A stretch of 49,024 bases of DNA. Source: Athalassotoga sp964433875. GTDB taxonomy: Bacteria; Thermotogota; Thermotogae; Mesoaciditogales; Mesoaciditogaceae. Shown in pieces: positions 1 to 7,748 of this stretch. Within the stretch, counting starts at the first letter, position 1; each line of letters starts with the position of its first letter. The stretch covers positions 1 through 49,024 of the forward strand of contig CAYSSO010000012.1 in NCBI GenBank assembly GCA_964433875.1. The letters are read 5' to 3'. The translations under genes and the position numbers were made by a program. Below the pieces are notes generated by a model. The model made no database searches. It was not told where the DNA came from and saw only the letters and a program-made list of their open reading frames with translations.

Positions 1-648
1 CCTTTCGGCTTCTTGCCCTACAAGCGGATCGTGCGTGACTATTATTATAGTTTTCCCCGATTCATTCAATCTTTTAAAGATGTCGAGAATCCTTCTCCAT
101 TGATTGGTCGCAAGGTTTCCTGTAGGTTCGTCAGCAAGAATTACGGAGGGATCATTTGCAAGTGCGCGCGCTATAGCAACTCTTTGCTGCTGCCCTCCCG
201 AAAGTTGATTAGGCCTGTGGTACGCTCTTTCTTCTGGCTCTTCAAGACCTACAAGTTTTAAAAGTTCCATAGCCCTTTTTCTTCTCTCTGTCCTTGGCAC
301 GCCAGCGTATATCATCGGCAATTCAACATTTTCAATTGCCGTCAGGTTCCCTATGAGATTAAAACTTTGAAAGACAAATCCTATCGTTTTGTTCCTGAAT
401 TTTGCAAGTTGAAAGTCATTCATGTCTTTGACTGCCGTTCCTTTTATTATGATCTCACCGAAAGTCGCCCTATCGAGGCATCCCATTATCTGCAAAAGCG
501 TTGATTTTCCGCTTCCGGAATGACCCATTATGGCAGTGTACGAACCTTCCTCTATCGAGAAAGAAACGCCCCTCAAAGCCTCGACCTGAATATCCCGACC
601 CATATCGTAGATTTTTTTGACATTTTTTAACTCCAAAAGGGCCTTCAT
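1..648 (-). CDS. MacB/LolD-type ABC transporter ATP-binding protein (partial, 3' end beyond window)
   Basis: This is the ATPase that would energise the efflux or lipoprotein-export system encoded upstream. The frame runs open from an ATG at 648 to base 1, giving 216 residues with the C-terminus missing. Visible motifs are Walker A (GHSGSGKST, about residues 42-50), the Q-loop (FVFQSFNL), the ABC signature (LSGGQQQRVAIARAL), Walker B with the family-typical ADEPTGNLD, and the H-loop (IVTHD). The ADEPTGNLD and QQQRV forms are typical of the MacB/LolD/FtsE group. It starts 6 bases after the stop of the HlyD-like adaptor gene, so the two are co-transcribed. A permease gene probably follows outside the window. 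Family call is secure; the exact substrate is unknown. Confidence 0.93.
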   Translation of the reverse strand, partial: MKALLELKNVKKIYDMGRDIQVEALRGVSFSIEEGSYTAIMGHSGSGKSTLLQIMGCLDRATFGEIIIKGTAVKDMNDFQLAKFRNKTIGFVFQSFNLIGNLTAIENVELPMIYAGVPRTERRKRAMELLKLVGLEEPEERAYHRPNQLSGGQQQRVAIARALANDPSVILADEPTGNLATNQWRRILDIFKRLNESGKTIIIVTHDPLVGQEAER

Positions 649-654
649 CGAATA

Positions 655-1692
655 TCATCTACCTACGAAGCCAAGACCACGGAAAGTATCGTTATTTTGG
701 AACTGCGACGAGGTCTTCATTATTAAAACGTCCCCTTCCTTAACGCCGCTTGTAATCTGAACCATCATACCATAGCGGTTTCCAAGAACTACTGGCTGTC
801 TTTGGTAACCTGAAGGTGTCTTTAGAAGGACGTATCTCTGACCACTTTGATCCGTGAATACGGCCTGGAAAGGTATTAGGAAACCCTTAGAGGTGCTTAT
901 TATGAGATTCACGTTACAATCAAGACCGTAGACGACGCCGTACTTTGAAGGATCCTGATCGAATTTTATATTTATGGGTATTACCGTCAACCCGCTTTGA
1001 GTCGTTGCAAAGGGCTGAACAAATGAAACCGTTCCCGTAAGTTGCAAATTGTTAAGTTGGGTAAATGTTATTATGGCTTTTTGACCAACGTGTATGTCTG
1101 CAAGATCTACCTCGCTAACGTAAGCGTTGACCCACATATTCGTGTTTTGTATTATCGTTATAAGGTTTGAAGAGGATGTTTGAGCATTGACGAAATCTCC
1201 CGTTGCAACGTTTAAAGTCTGTATGAACCCTGTTGCCGGCGATGTTATGGTCGTGTAACTCAAATTCTCTTTTGCAAGTTGGAGGGCAAGTCTATATTGC
1301 TCTATTACAGAAGAAGCGGCACGTGTGAGTAACGCATTGTAATAATTGTTAAGGGCCTGGATATAATTCAACTGATACTGGGTTGAATTCAATCTCGCAA
1401 GAGGCTGGTTTATCCCGACAAGTTGACCTTGTCGGACATACACATTGGTTATCTGGCCTGAAATGTAAGGGCCTATATTGTAAACATTAGAGGTTACCTG
1501 TCCAACAAGCGGAAGATAATTTCCTATGCTTGTAGCACTTACCGTGTAATTGATGTGAGGCCCATTTATGACTTCCAAATCTGGATTTGTAGAAGAAGTT
1601 GAAACAGTGGCGGGTTTTCTGAATTCAAAATACCATACCGCACCGACGACAACAACCGCTATTATGACTATAACAACAATCCATTTTTTCAA
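655..1692 (-). CDS. HlyD/MacA-family periplasmic adaptor (membrane fusion) protein
   Basis: The 345-residue protein has one N-terminal membrane anchor (about residues 4-22, valine/isoleucine-rich, after MKKW), then a beta-barrel and lipoyl-type hairpin region (around residues 70-100, and TGFIQTLNVATGDFVNAQ around 155-172) and a C-terminal barrel ending in a YGMMVQITSGVKEGDVLI segment typical of RND/MacA adaptors. It should bridge an inner-membrane ABC transporter to a TolC channel. It overlaps the TolC-like gene upstream by 4 bases and precedes the ABC ATPase, the classic tripartite order. The helical hairpin is short. The mature part is rich in Asn/Gln/Ser/Thr, as in its neighbours. Substrate unknown. 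Confidence 0.9.
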   Translation of the reverse strand: MKKWIVVIVIIAVVVVGAVWYFEFRKPATVSTSSTNPDLEVINGPHINYTVSATSIGNYLPLVGQVTSNVYNIGPYISGQITNVYVRQGQLVGINQPLARLNSTQYQLNYIQALNNYYNALLTRAASSVIEQYRLALQLAKENLSYTTITSPATGFIQTLNVATGDFVNAQTSSSNLITIIQNTNMWVNAYVSEVDLADIHVGQKAIITFTQLNNLQLTGTVSFVQPFATTQSGLTVIPINIKFDQDPSKYGVVYGLDCNVNLIISTSKGFLIPFQAVFTDQSGQRYVLLKTPSGYQRQPVVLGNRYGMMVQITSGVKEGDVLIMKTSSQFQNNDTFRGLGFVGR

Positions 1693-2987
1693 ATTATTTC
1701 ACCTCCAAAAGGCATCCCTTCCATTTGCATTATTTGAATCTTATTCATCAAGATTTGTTGTTGAACCCTTTCCTGATTCAAAAGCGCTATTTGATAATTT
1801 ATATTTGCAAGCGCGTAATCATCGAAATTTTCAAGTCCTTTGCTGTAAAGCGCTTGAACGGTTTGAAAGTTTTGAAGAGCGTTTTGAACATTGTTCTGGG
1901 CTGTTAAAAGATTTATCTGCAGAGTCTTCTGATTTAAGAACAGACCGTTAAGCGATGAAATATCGGTAGTTGTGGCATTCTGTAAATTCTCCCGTCCTAT
2001 ATTAACATTTGTCAACCTTTGCTGGGACTGCAGAATATTCAACCCACCGTTCAAAATCGAAAAATTCAAACTCAAAGACAGAGACCATTTTGAAGGGTTA
2101 TTCACCGGCACCAAAAAAGTTATGGATGGATTTGGAATGAACGGTAGATACCATAGATCAGCCTGATATTTGTACGCCTTGTATTGATACTCAAGGGACT
2201 GGATATCCTTCCTTTGGGATACAATTTGATTTACATCGACATTTGTCGAAAGACGTGAAGTCAGAGACGAAACAAAGGAGATCGTGTCTTTGTACAGTTG
2301 GGTTGAATAAGGCGTGAAATTTGGAAGAGGTTGAATGGAAAGGATTGAATTCTTGTAATTTTGAAGAGAAGACTGGGCCGAAAGTAATTGCTGGTAGGCA
2401 TTATTTTGCTGGGACTGATTCAGCGGGCTTATAGATTTGTAAATGTCTTCAAGGATTTCAACCTCTTGAGAATAGAGATCTACCATTTTCTGGTAAAAAT
2501 ACCAGTTGAAGATATTTTGAACGAGTGTGTTTAAATAGGACCATTTCGTATTCTCCACATTCCATAAGGCGCTCAAATAGGCAGATTTTGCTTCCATCAG
2601 ATTTGCCCCATCTTCGACTATCAAATTCCTCGAGGCGCTTATGTAAAGATTTCCAAAACTAACATCGCTAAGGTTCAAAGGCAATGAGAGACCTATCTGC
2701 GTGGAATAAAGGTTTAAAAGTCCAAGGTTGAAATTCAATTGCCCATTGGTCAAAGGTGAGAGCCCCGATGCGCTTAACGTAAGGGCCGATGTTGTGAGGC
2801 TTAAAGTTGGGTAAAAGACCGAAGTCAAAGCGTTGAGATTGTTTTGTGCCTGAATTAACTGGAGATTTGCATTTTGGTATGCTGGGTTTTGATTGAGTCC
2901 CGTATTGTAAATGGACAAAAAGTTCGCATTTGAAGCAAAAATTACAATTGGCAGGATAAGAATTGGCACAAGAAGGAATTTTTTCAC
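1689..2987 (-). CDS. TolC-family outer membrane efflux protein
   Basis: A signal peptide (residues 1 to about 18, ending FASNA) is followed by a long Gln/Asn-rich helical protein with the repeated two-fold pattern of TolC: alternating long helices and beta segments (for example TSALTLSASGLSP and PSKWSLSLSLNFSILNGG). At 432 residues it has the usual TolC length. It should form the trimeric outer-membrane exit duct for the adaptor and ATPase encoded downstream. Its start overlaps the stop of the first, shorter TolC-like gene by 4 bases. I count only about 23 Asp/Glu in 432 residues, a very low acidic content (see findings). Family call is good; whether it pairs with its paralogue in one duct is inference. 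Confidence 0.88.
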   Translation of the reverse strand: MKKFLLVPILILPIVIFASNANFLSIYNTGLNQNPAYQNANLQLIQAQNNLNALTSVFYPTLSLTTSALTLSASGLSPLTNGQLNFNLGLLNLYSTQIGLSLPLNLSDVSFGNLYISASRNLIVEDGANLMEAKSAYLSALWNVENTKWSYLNTLVQNIFNWYFYQKMVDLYSQEVEILEDIYKSISPLNQSQQNNAYQQLLSAQSSLQNYKNSILSIQPLPNFTPYSTQLYKDTISFVSSLTSRLSTNVDVNQIVSQRKDIQSLEYQYKAYKYQADLWYLPFIPNPSITFLVPVNNPSKWSLSLSLNFSILNGGLNILQSQQRLTNVNIGRENLQNATTTDISSLNGLFLNQKTLQINLLTAQNNVQNALQNFQTVQALYSKGLENFDDYALANINYQIALLNQERVQQQILMNKIQIMQMEGMPFGGEII

Positions 2988-3994
2988 TGTAAAGCCACCT
3001 CGGGTTTTAAGCCGATCGATAGCAAATAGGACACCAAATCATTCCAGTAAGTTTGTAAAGCGCTGTAATATGAAAGTTCTGTGTTCAAATAGGGTATTTT
3101 GTACTGACTTAGATAATTTGTCTGGGATATTAGACCCGAATTGTAAGCATTTGTGTAGAAGTCAAGGTTGTTCTTTGCGATATCTAAATTCGCCTTTGCA
3201 TTTAAAAGATTTTCATAATCGTATCTGAGTTTTTGAATGGCCAAGGAGTAATTATTCTCAGAATTCAGGATAGCATTTTGAAGGTTCAAAGAGGCCTCTT
3301 CGACCTGCATCTGGGCTATCTTGAGGGTATACTGTGACGCGTTTGATGGCGTTATTTCAAGATTATATTTAGCATTTTGAAGGTTGAGATTGGCAAGCGT
3401 AACGTTTAGATCGTTTTTGATCCACATACTTTGGCTTGCCGGAATCGTTGAAAGATCTGGAAAGGTGAAATCGATATCCCAATTTAGCCCTGTCGTGATT
3501 TTGAAATTCGAGAGTGCAAAATCATAATTCCACGACGCATTTTTAACATTATTTTGATCTGTGGCCACGGTTATGGAAGCCTGCTGGAGGGATATCGTCG
3601 ATGCCATAGACTGCTTAAAAAGTGCAAGGGTACTCGCGTAATTCATCGTTGCGACATCTAAATTCATCTGGGCAATCTCAAGATTTATCTTTGCAGTTTC
3701 AACTCCAAAGGCCGAACTTAAAAGATTTGAATAATAACTCTTGAGGTTATTTTGATAGGCTTGAAGACCTGTGTTGTAAGAAATCTGCGCCGAGATAACG
3801 GCTCCATGGTTGACAATCGGCACTGATGCCTGAATCATGTTCATCTGGTATGTCATACTCGCTTGTTCAAGACTCAATTTAGCGATATGAAATGATGTAT
3901 TAGCAGAGTGGGCACTTTCAAAAAGTTGCGGTAATGTCATCGAAAACGCGTAAACTGGAAGGACAAATAGAACAAGTATCAAAAGTCTTTTCAT
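2984..3994 (-). CDS. TolC-like outer membrane efflux protein, short paralogue
   Basis: A signal peptide (MKRLLILVLFVLPVYAFS) precedes a 336-residue, almost wholly helical Asn/Gln/Leu/Ala-rich protein with two internally similar coiled regions (about residues 75-140 and 200-300). The pattern resembles TolC, but the protein is about 100 residues shorter than the next gene and may lack one repeat or the beta strands. An AAGGAGG ribosome binding site lies just upstream, after an intrinsic terminator that separates it from the LTxxQ gene. Two TolC-like genes in tandem suggest a heteromeric or alternative exit duct, or a periplasmic helper. The TolC relationship is likely; the role is inferred. Confidence 0.78.
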   Translation of the reverse strand: MKRLLILVLFVLPVYAFSMTLPQLFESAHSANTSFHIAKLSLEQASMTYQMNMIQASVPIVNHGAVISAQISYNTGLQAYQNNLKSYYSNLLSSAFGVETAKINLEIAQMNLDVATMNYASTLALFKQSMASTISLQQASITVATDQNNVKNASWNYDFALSNFKITTGLNWDIDFTFPDLSTIPASQSMWIKNDLNVTLANLNLQNAKYNLEITPSNASQYTLKIAQMQVEEASLNLQNAILNSENNYSLAIQKLRYDYENLLNAKANLDIAKNNLDFYTNAYNSGLISQTNYLSQYKIPYLNTELSYYSALQTYWNDLVSYLLSIGLKPEVALQ

Positions 3995-4004
3995 ATTTCC
4001 TCCT

Positions 4005-4035
4005 TAAAAAATGCGTGCGGCAACAACCGCACGCC
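4005..4035 (-). terminator. Intrinsic terminator/attenuator between the LTxxQ gene and the tolC operon
   Basis: On the minus strand an 8-bp perfect GC-rich stem (GCGTGCGG / CCGCACGC, loop TTGTTG) is followed by ATTTTTT, then directly by the ribosome binding site of the next gene. Its position inside the run of same-strand genes means it would end or lower transcription into the tolC-adaptor-ABC genes, giving more of the small periplasmic protein than of the transporter. Confidence 0.8.
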
Positions 4036-4052
4036 TCTTCTTCTAAAAGAGT

Positions 4053-4754
4053 TTACTGGGCTTTAAGTTGAAGTGTCTGTATTAAAGTGTCGTAGAAGGG
4101 TAGATTAACAACGGTGTAGATCAGATCCGGGGATCTTAGCATCTGCAATCTTACGTTTCTTCCAAAGTTCTGCATAAAGTTCATCATTTTGTACATCTGC
4201 TGTGGATTAACCTCAACGTTAAATCTAAAGTTCCTGTTTGGAAGGGCCTGTGCTATTTCATTTTTGGCATTTGGACCAAGAAATCTACGCTGCATCTGTA
4301 CAGCATTCTTCTCAAAATATTGTTGGAGAAGCGTTAACTGCTCGAGCGTGATCGTCGATTTGATCTCCGTTATCAAGTTTTCAGTTAATTTCGCGTATTG
4401 AGAGTCGAGTTTTGCAATTTCGCTCTTTGCCGCGCTCACCTGGGTGGCATCATTTGCGACAAGGGCGTCTTTTAAAGAAGTCAATGCTTTTATTCTTTGA
4501 TCCTGAAGTGCGTTAATCTGTGTTTTGAAATCTTTAAGATAACTTTCTAAAGAAGAAGCCTGAGTCGATGTCAATTTCATGGCGTTAAAAATCTCGAGAA
4601 GGCTTATCTGCGTTTGAAGTTGGACTGCCTGAGACTCCTGGACGAATGCGTTTGCTCCCGAAAGCAGTCCTCCGAGAGAAAGAGTTGTAGTTGACGCCGC
4701 GAATATTCCCGTTACAAGTACGGGGAGGAAAAGAAGCACTAAGAACTTTTTCAT
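4053..4754 (-). CDS. Spy/CpxP-like LTxxQ-motif periplasmic protein
   Basis: The 233-residue protein has a signal peptide (MKKFLVLLFLPVLVTGIFA, cleavage near residue 19) and is otherwise predicted helical and coiled-coil. It carries LTSTQ near residue 57 and a second, similar ITLEQLTLLQQ segment near residue 135, which is the LTxxQ signature of Spy/CpxP-type periplasmic chaperones and stress sensors. A role in protecting or sensing envelope proteins is inferred. It lies between hfq and the export genes and is followed by a terminator. Its ribosome binding site (AAAGGAGTGGT) is exactly complementary to a sequence 42 bases upstream, suggesting post-transcriptional or operator control. The family match is by motif only, so other coiled-coil exported proteins remain possible. 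Confidence 0.6.
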   Translation of the reverse strand: MKKFLVLLFLPVLVTGIFAASTTTLSLGGLLSGANAFVQESQAVQLQTQISLLEIFNAMKLTSTQASSLESYLKDFKTQINALQDQRIKALTSLKDALVANDATQVSAAKSEIAKLDSQYAKLTENLITEIKSTITLEQLTLLQQYFEKNAVQMQRRFLGPNAKNEIAQALPNRNFRFNVEVNPQQMYKMMNFMQNFGRNVRLQMLRSPDLIYTVVNLPFYDTLIQTLQLKAQ

Positions 4755-4757
4755 TTA

Positions 4758-4810
4758 ACCACTCCTTTCGAATTTTTGATTCTATTTATATGACCTTCAA
4801 AAGGAGTGGT
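4758..4810 (-). promoter_or_regulatory. Long inverted repeat covering the ribosome binding site of the LTxxQ gene
   Basis: ACCACTCCTTT and AAAGGAGTGGT form an 11-bp perfect inverted repeat (arms 4800-4810 and 4758-4768), extendable to about 15 bp through one G-U pair plus one G-C and two A-U pairs. In RNA the 3' arm is the ribosome binding site of the gene starting at 4754, so a hairpin would hide it. As DNA, the arms are 42 bp apart, close to four helical turns, so a protein operator is an alternative. An A/T-rich TATAAAT lies in the loop and could be a -10 element. Confidence 0.6.
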
Positions 4811-4841
4811 ATGTTTTATTTTTTCAAATCTCTTTCACAAC

Positions 4842-5075
4842 TTATTCTTTTCCTCTGTCTGGGGTGTACTTTTCTGATGGCACTATAGTGCTTATCGCCG
4901 CCTTGTATATCATGCTGCTTTGTTTTTGATCCTCGGATTCCACGAGAACGACAAAGGGATCAAAGTCTTTTACGAAGCCCTTTATCTGAACTCCATTTGT
5001 GAGGTATATCTTCACCTCCGTTCTGTTCTTCTGAAGAAAACTTAAAAAACTGTCCTGCAAACTTTCCTTCGCCAT
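4842..5075 (-). CDS. hfq: RNA chaperone Hfq
   Basis: The 77-residue protein matches Hfq from end to end: an N-terminal helix (ESLQDSFLSFLQKNR), the Sm1 segment with NGVQIKGFVKDFDPFVVLV, and the Sm2 segment IYKAAISTIVPS, which corresponds to the canonical YKHAISTI. The usual His of that motif is replaced by Ala (YKAAISTI). Hfq assembles as a hexameric ring that pairs small RNAs with mRNAs. The ribosome binding site is GGAGG. It follows an MFS gene (possibly with a 31-codon ORF between) and precedes the LTxxQ gene whose leader is strongly structured; a regulatory link is inference only. Confidence 0.95.
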   Translation of the reverse strand: MAKESLQDSFLSFLQKNRTEVKIYLTNGVQIKGFVKDFDPFVVLVESEDQKQSSMIYKAAISTIVPSEKYTPDRGKE

Positions 5076-5091
5076 ATTTTTTCCTCCATAT

Positions 5092-5187
5092 TCATTTTTT
5101 TACGACCAATTTTGTCTTTTTCATCCTTCGTTTTTCTATGAACTTAATTATTGGACAACGCATTTTCCATCTTTCAACGAATTTCAT
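5092..5187 (-). CDS. Possible 31-residue basic protein upstream of hfq
   Basis: An ATG at 5187 preceded by GGTGGAG at ideal spacing opens a 31-codon frame ending in TGA at 5092-5094, just before the hfq ribosome binding site. I count 13 Lys/Arg and 2 Glu (including KFIEKRRMKKTK). It fills the gap between the MFS stop and hfq. I recognise no family. It could be a small nucleic-acid-binding protein, a leader peptide coupling hfq translation, or a chance ORF. Confidence 0.4.
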   Translation of the reverse strand: MKFVERWKMRCPIIKFIEKRRMKKTKLVVKK

Positions 5188-5197
5188 TTCTCCACCT

Positions 5198-6355
5198 CTA
5201 TCCAAAATCTTTCGATGTTCTCTTTAAGAAAATCAAAAGCGTAAAGACAAAGACCGTGATAAAGATAAAGGTTGTCTTCATACCAAAAAATTCAATGGTA
5301 AATCCGAATATTATCGGAATCAAAGTGCCTATGGCAGTCAGAATAGAAAAGAAATAACTGTTTGCCTTGTTCCTTAACTCAGGCGGAAAAGACCGCGTTA
5401 ATGTAATTAAAGATAACGGATAGGTTAGGCCGTGTGGAATTCCCAGGATCAAGAAAGAAATAGAATAAACGAATATATTGTTCGAGATTAAAAGAATGAT
5501 AAGACCCAATCCTGTCAAAAGCGTCGATACAAGCATCTGTACGGGTATGTTTTGCGGTGGTCTAATAGTCAGGACAAGCCTGCTTATGAATGATGTAGAG
5601 AAGAAAAGGGCAAATAGCAATGTTACGATGGCATAGTTAACATGGAATGTCTCCTTCGCGTAGATACCACCAAAGACGGTTATCATAGCAAATGGAACGT
5701 TGTACATCAGATTGTTTATAACAGACATTCTAAAGCCAGGATTTTTAAAGATGTGACCAGCCCTTACCGTTGTGGTTTTAACTTCTTCTTCAGGAAATTT
5801 TATGAAAAAAGAGAGAATGGCCGTTAATATCCCAAAGATTCCAAAAAAGAGGAAGGTTTGCCTCAAAGATATTCTCGTTAGAATCGCGGATTCAATCGAA
5901 GGCCCTACTATCAACGATAAACTAAGCGCAAGCGTGTAAATAGAGACAATTCTTTCTCTTACTTTCTGATCCGGATAAAGGCTTGAAGAGGTGATTATAT
6001 TCGGCATTAAGGCCCCTAACACGAATCCTACCGTGATGGAAAGCACCCACACGCTTATGAAATTCGCAATGGCAAAAAATGGAAAAAGAACAGCGTAGAT
6101 GACAGCAGACGTTATAAAGAGTATCCTTCTGTCCTTCGATTTTAAATTGGCATTTATAAATCCACTCATGAAGAATGTCGATAGTGAAAAAATGGCAGAT
6201 ATCAGTCCTATCATCACACCGTTGAAATTAAGATTGTACTTTACAAATAACGGAATTGTGGTCGCGAGCATGTTATTGCTTGCTCTGACCGCAAAGGTCA
6301 TAGAAACTATTACAAGAATTGAATATATTATCGAACTCAAGATTCTTGCCCCCAT
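5198..6355 (-). CDS. Major facilitator superfamily transporter
   Basis: The 385-residue protein has about 12 hydrophobic segments and an MFS-type loop between segments 2 and 3 (NANLKSKDRRILF, a degenerate form of the GxLaDrxGrr motif). The pattern of a 6+6 layout with a central cytoplasmic loop (FPEEEVKTTTVRAG, about residues 190-205) fits a small-molecule exporter or sugar/drug permease. Its first 19 bases overlap the end of rsmI, so it is translated in the same operon. The substrate cannot be told from sequence. Family confident, function open. Confidence 0.85.
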   Translation of the reverse strand: MGARILSSIIYSILVIVSMTFAVRASNNMLATTIPLFVKYNLNFNGVMIGLISAIFSLSTFFMSGFINANLKSKDRRILFITSAVIYAVLFPFFAIANFISVWVLSITVGFVLGALMPNIITSSSLYPDQKVRERIVSIYTLALSLSLIVGPSIESAILTRISLRQTFLFFGIFGILTAILSFFIKFPEEEVKTTTVRAGHIFKNPGFRMSVINNLMYNVPFAMITVFGGIYAKETFHVNYAIVTLLFALFFSTSFISRLVLTIRPPQNIPVQMLVSTLLTGLGLIILLISNNIFVYSISFLILGIPHGLTYPLSLITLTRSFPPELRNKANSYFFSILTAIGTLIPIIFGFTIEFFGMKTTFIFITVFVFTLLIFLKRTSKDFG

Positions 6356-6999
6356 TCGAGCACGATTGTGATCTCGCCAACTGGATCGACTTTTTTAACG
6401 AGTTTGCACGGGGTTCCTCTGTAAAATGTCTGATTTATCTTGGTCATCTCCCTCGCAACGAAAACTCTCGAATGTGGATCGATATTGCATATCTCTTCAA
6501 GAGTATCATTTATTCTGTAAGGGGATTCAAAAAATACAACTGGTATACCGATATCAAACATCTTACGCAATGTTTTTCTAAGTTTAGATCCGCGAGGAAG
6601 AAAACCTAAGAAAACAAAGTGCGAAACATTGAGGCCACTTGCGGCCACCGCAGACACAACTGCGCTTGGTCCGGGGATAACATCTACCTCTATGCCATTT
6701 TCATGGCACTCGTTGACTAATTTCATTCCCGGATCAGATATAACCGGCATTCCGGCATCACTTACGAGCGCATAATTCGTACCTTTTTTCATCTCCTCCA
6801 AAAGGCGCGGTATTTTTTTTGATGCGTTGTTATCGTTGAAAGATATAAGAACTTTCGATATTTCAAAATGTGTTATCAATTTCATCGTTCTTCTTGTATC
6901 CTCGCACAAGATAGCGTCTACAGATTTCAACGTTTCCAGGGCCCTATAAGAAATATCTGAAAGATTTCCTATGGGAGTGGCAACTATTTTTAATCCCAT
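6337..6999 (-). CDS. rsmI: 16S rRNA (cytidine-1402-2'-O)-methyltransferase RsmI
   Basis: RsmI methylates the ribose of C1402 in the decoding centre of 16S rRNA using S-adenosylmethionine. The 220-residue protein has the tetrapyrrole-methylase fold signatures of the family: IVATPIGNLSDIS at residues 5-17, CEDTRRT, LVSDAGMPVISDPG and PGPSAVVSAVAASGL, then FVFLGFLPRG. It lacks the extra C-terminal region of E. coli RsmI (about 286 residues), as in many deep-branching bacteria. It overlaps the LipM-like gene by 10 bases and the MFS gene by 19. Confidence 0.94.
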   Translation of the reverse strand: MGLKIVATPIGNLSDISYRALETLKSVDAILCEDTRRTMKLITHFEISKVLISFNDNNASKKIPRLLEEMKKGTNYALVSDAGMPVISDPGMKLVNECHENGIEVDVIPGPSAVVSAVAASGLNVSHFVFLGFLPRGSKLRKTLRKMFDIGIPVVFFESPYRINDTLEEICNIDPHSRVFVAREMTKINQTFYRGTPCKLVKKVDPVGEITIVLEWGQES

Positions 7000-7727
7000 A
7001 CTTTAACCTCTTCTAAGTATCTTTCGAAATCAACATCCATTTCGATTGGATAAAACTCCGCATCTAAAGTCTCCATAAAGCCTTTAAGGACGGCTTCCTT
7101 CAATTCATCCATAGTTATTTTGACGTGCTCTTGTATTGAAGTCATCGAATCTTCGAGAATCTCGACGATCTCTTCGCCGTTTTTGAATGAATGCGCGTAT
7201 TCTTTTACGTGCGATTTGAACGGTATTGACCCATGCTGGAGTATCTTCCCATTTCTTCTTACCTGCGCACTCCCGACGAGTTTCTTCCCATCGATTGATA
7301 TTTCATAAACCGATGTTACGGCAAAACATGCTGAATTCCTCGTGTAATTTTTTTTGTCTCTCGAAATTTGGCAATTCAAATCCAACCTGTTCAATCCATT
7401 TAAAATCGCCCTCGAAATTTCAAGATAACTCTCTAAAACGCTCCTGTTCGACATAGAAGCGGGCAAAATGACCGAATACGTGAGTTCATCGTAATGCAAA
7501 ACGGCCCTTCCTCCACTCGGACGCCTTACGAGATCAAAACCCATTTTATTTATGAAATCGATGTCGAGATCATCTGTGCGCTGAAACCTTCCTATAGAAA
7601 GTGCGGGAGGATTCCAACCGTAAAATCTCAAAATAGGCTTATCTTCAACATTATCTAAAAGGGCAAGATCGTAAGCCATATTTTTAAAACCATCCATAAC
7701 GCCAGAATCTATAAATTGCCAGATCAT
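6990..7727 (-). CDS. Lipoate-protein ligase A / octanoyltransferase LipM-like protein
   Basis: The 245-residue protein belongs to the biotin/lipoate A/B ligase fold: PILRFYGWNPPALSIGRFQ near residue 30-50, RRPSGGRAVLH (the lipoyl-binding RRxxGGG(A/R)V(F/Y)H loop), and YEISIDGKKLVGSAQVRRNGKILQHGSI. A cysteine in NSACFA sits where LipM octanoyltransferases have their catalytic Cys. It would attach octanoyl or lipoyl groups to lipoyl domains or GcvH. LipM versus LplA versus LipL cannot be decided without structure-based alignment; the Cys favours LipM or LipL. It starts a short gap after rsmG. Confidence 0.82.
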   Translation of the reverse strand: MIWQFIDSGVMDGFKNMAYDLALLDNVEDKPILRFYGWNPPALSIGRFQRTDDLDIDFINKMGFDLVRRPSGGRAVLHYDELTYSVILPASMSNRSVLESYLEISRAILNGLNRLDLNCQISRDKKNYTRNSACFAVTSVYEISIDGKKLVGSAQVRRNGKILQHGSIPFKSHVKEYAHSFKNGEEIVEILEDSMTSIQEHVKITMDELKEAVLKGFMETLDAEFYPIEMDVDFERYLEEVKVWD

Positions 7728-7748
7728 TCAATTCCTCTGAGAAAAGAT

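Noticed and set aside
470..658. A 62-codon ORF on the minus strand at the adaptor/ATPase joint
   Set aside because: It is a different frame of the ABC ATPase coding sequence, whose motifs prove the other frame real.
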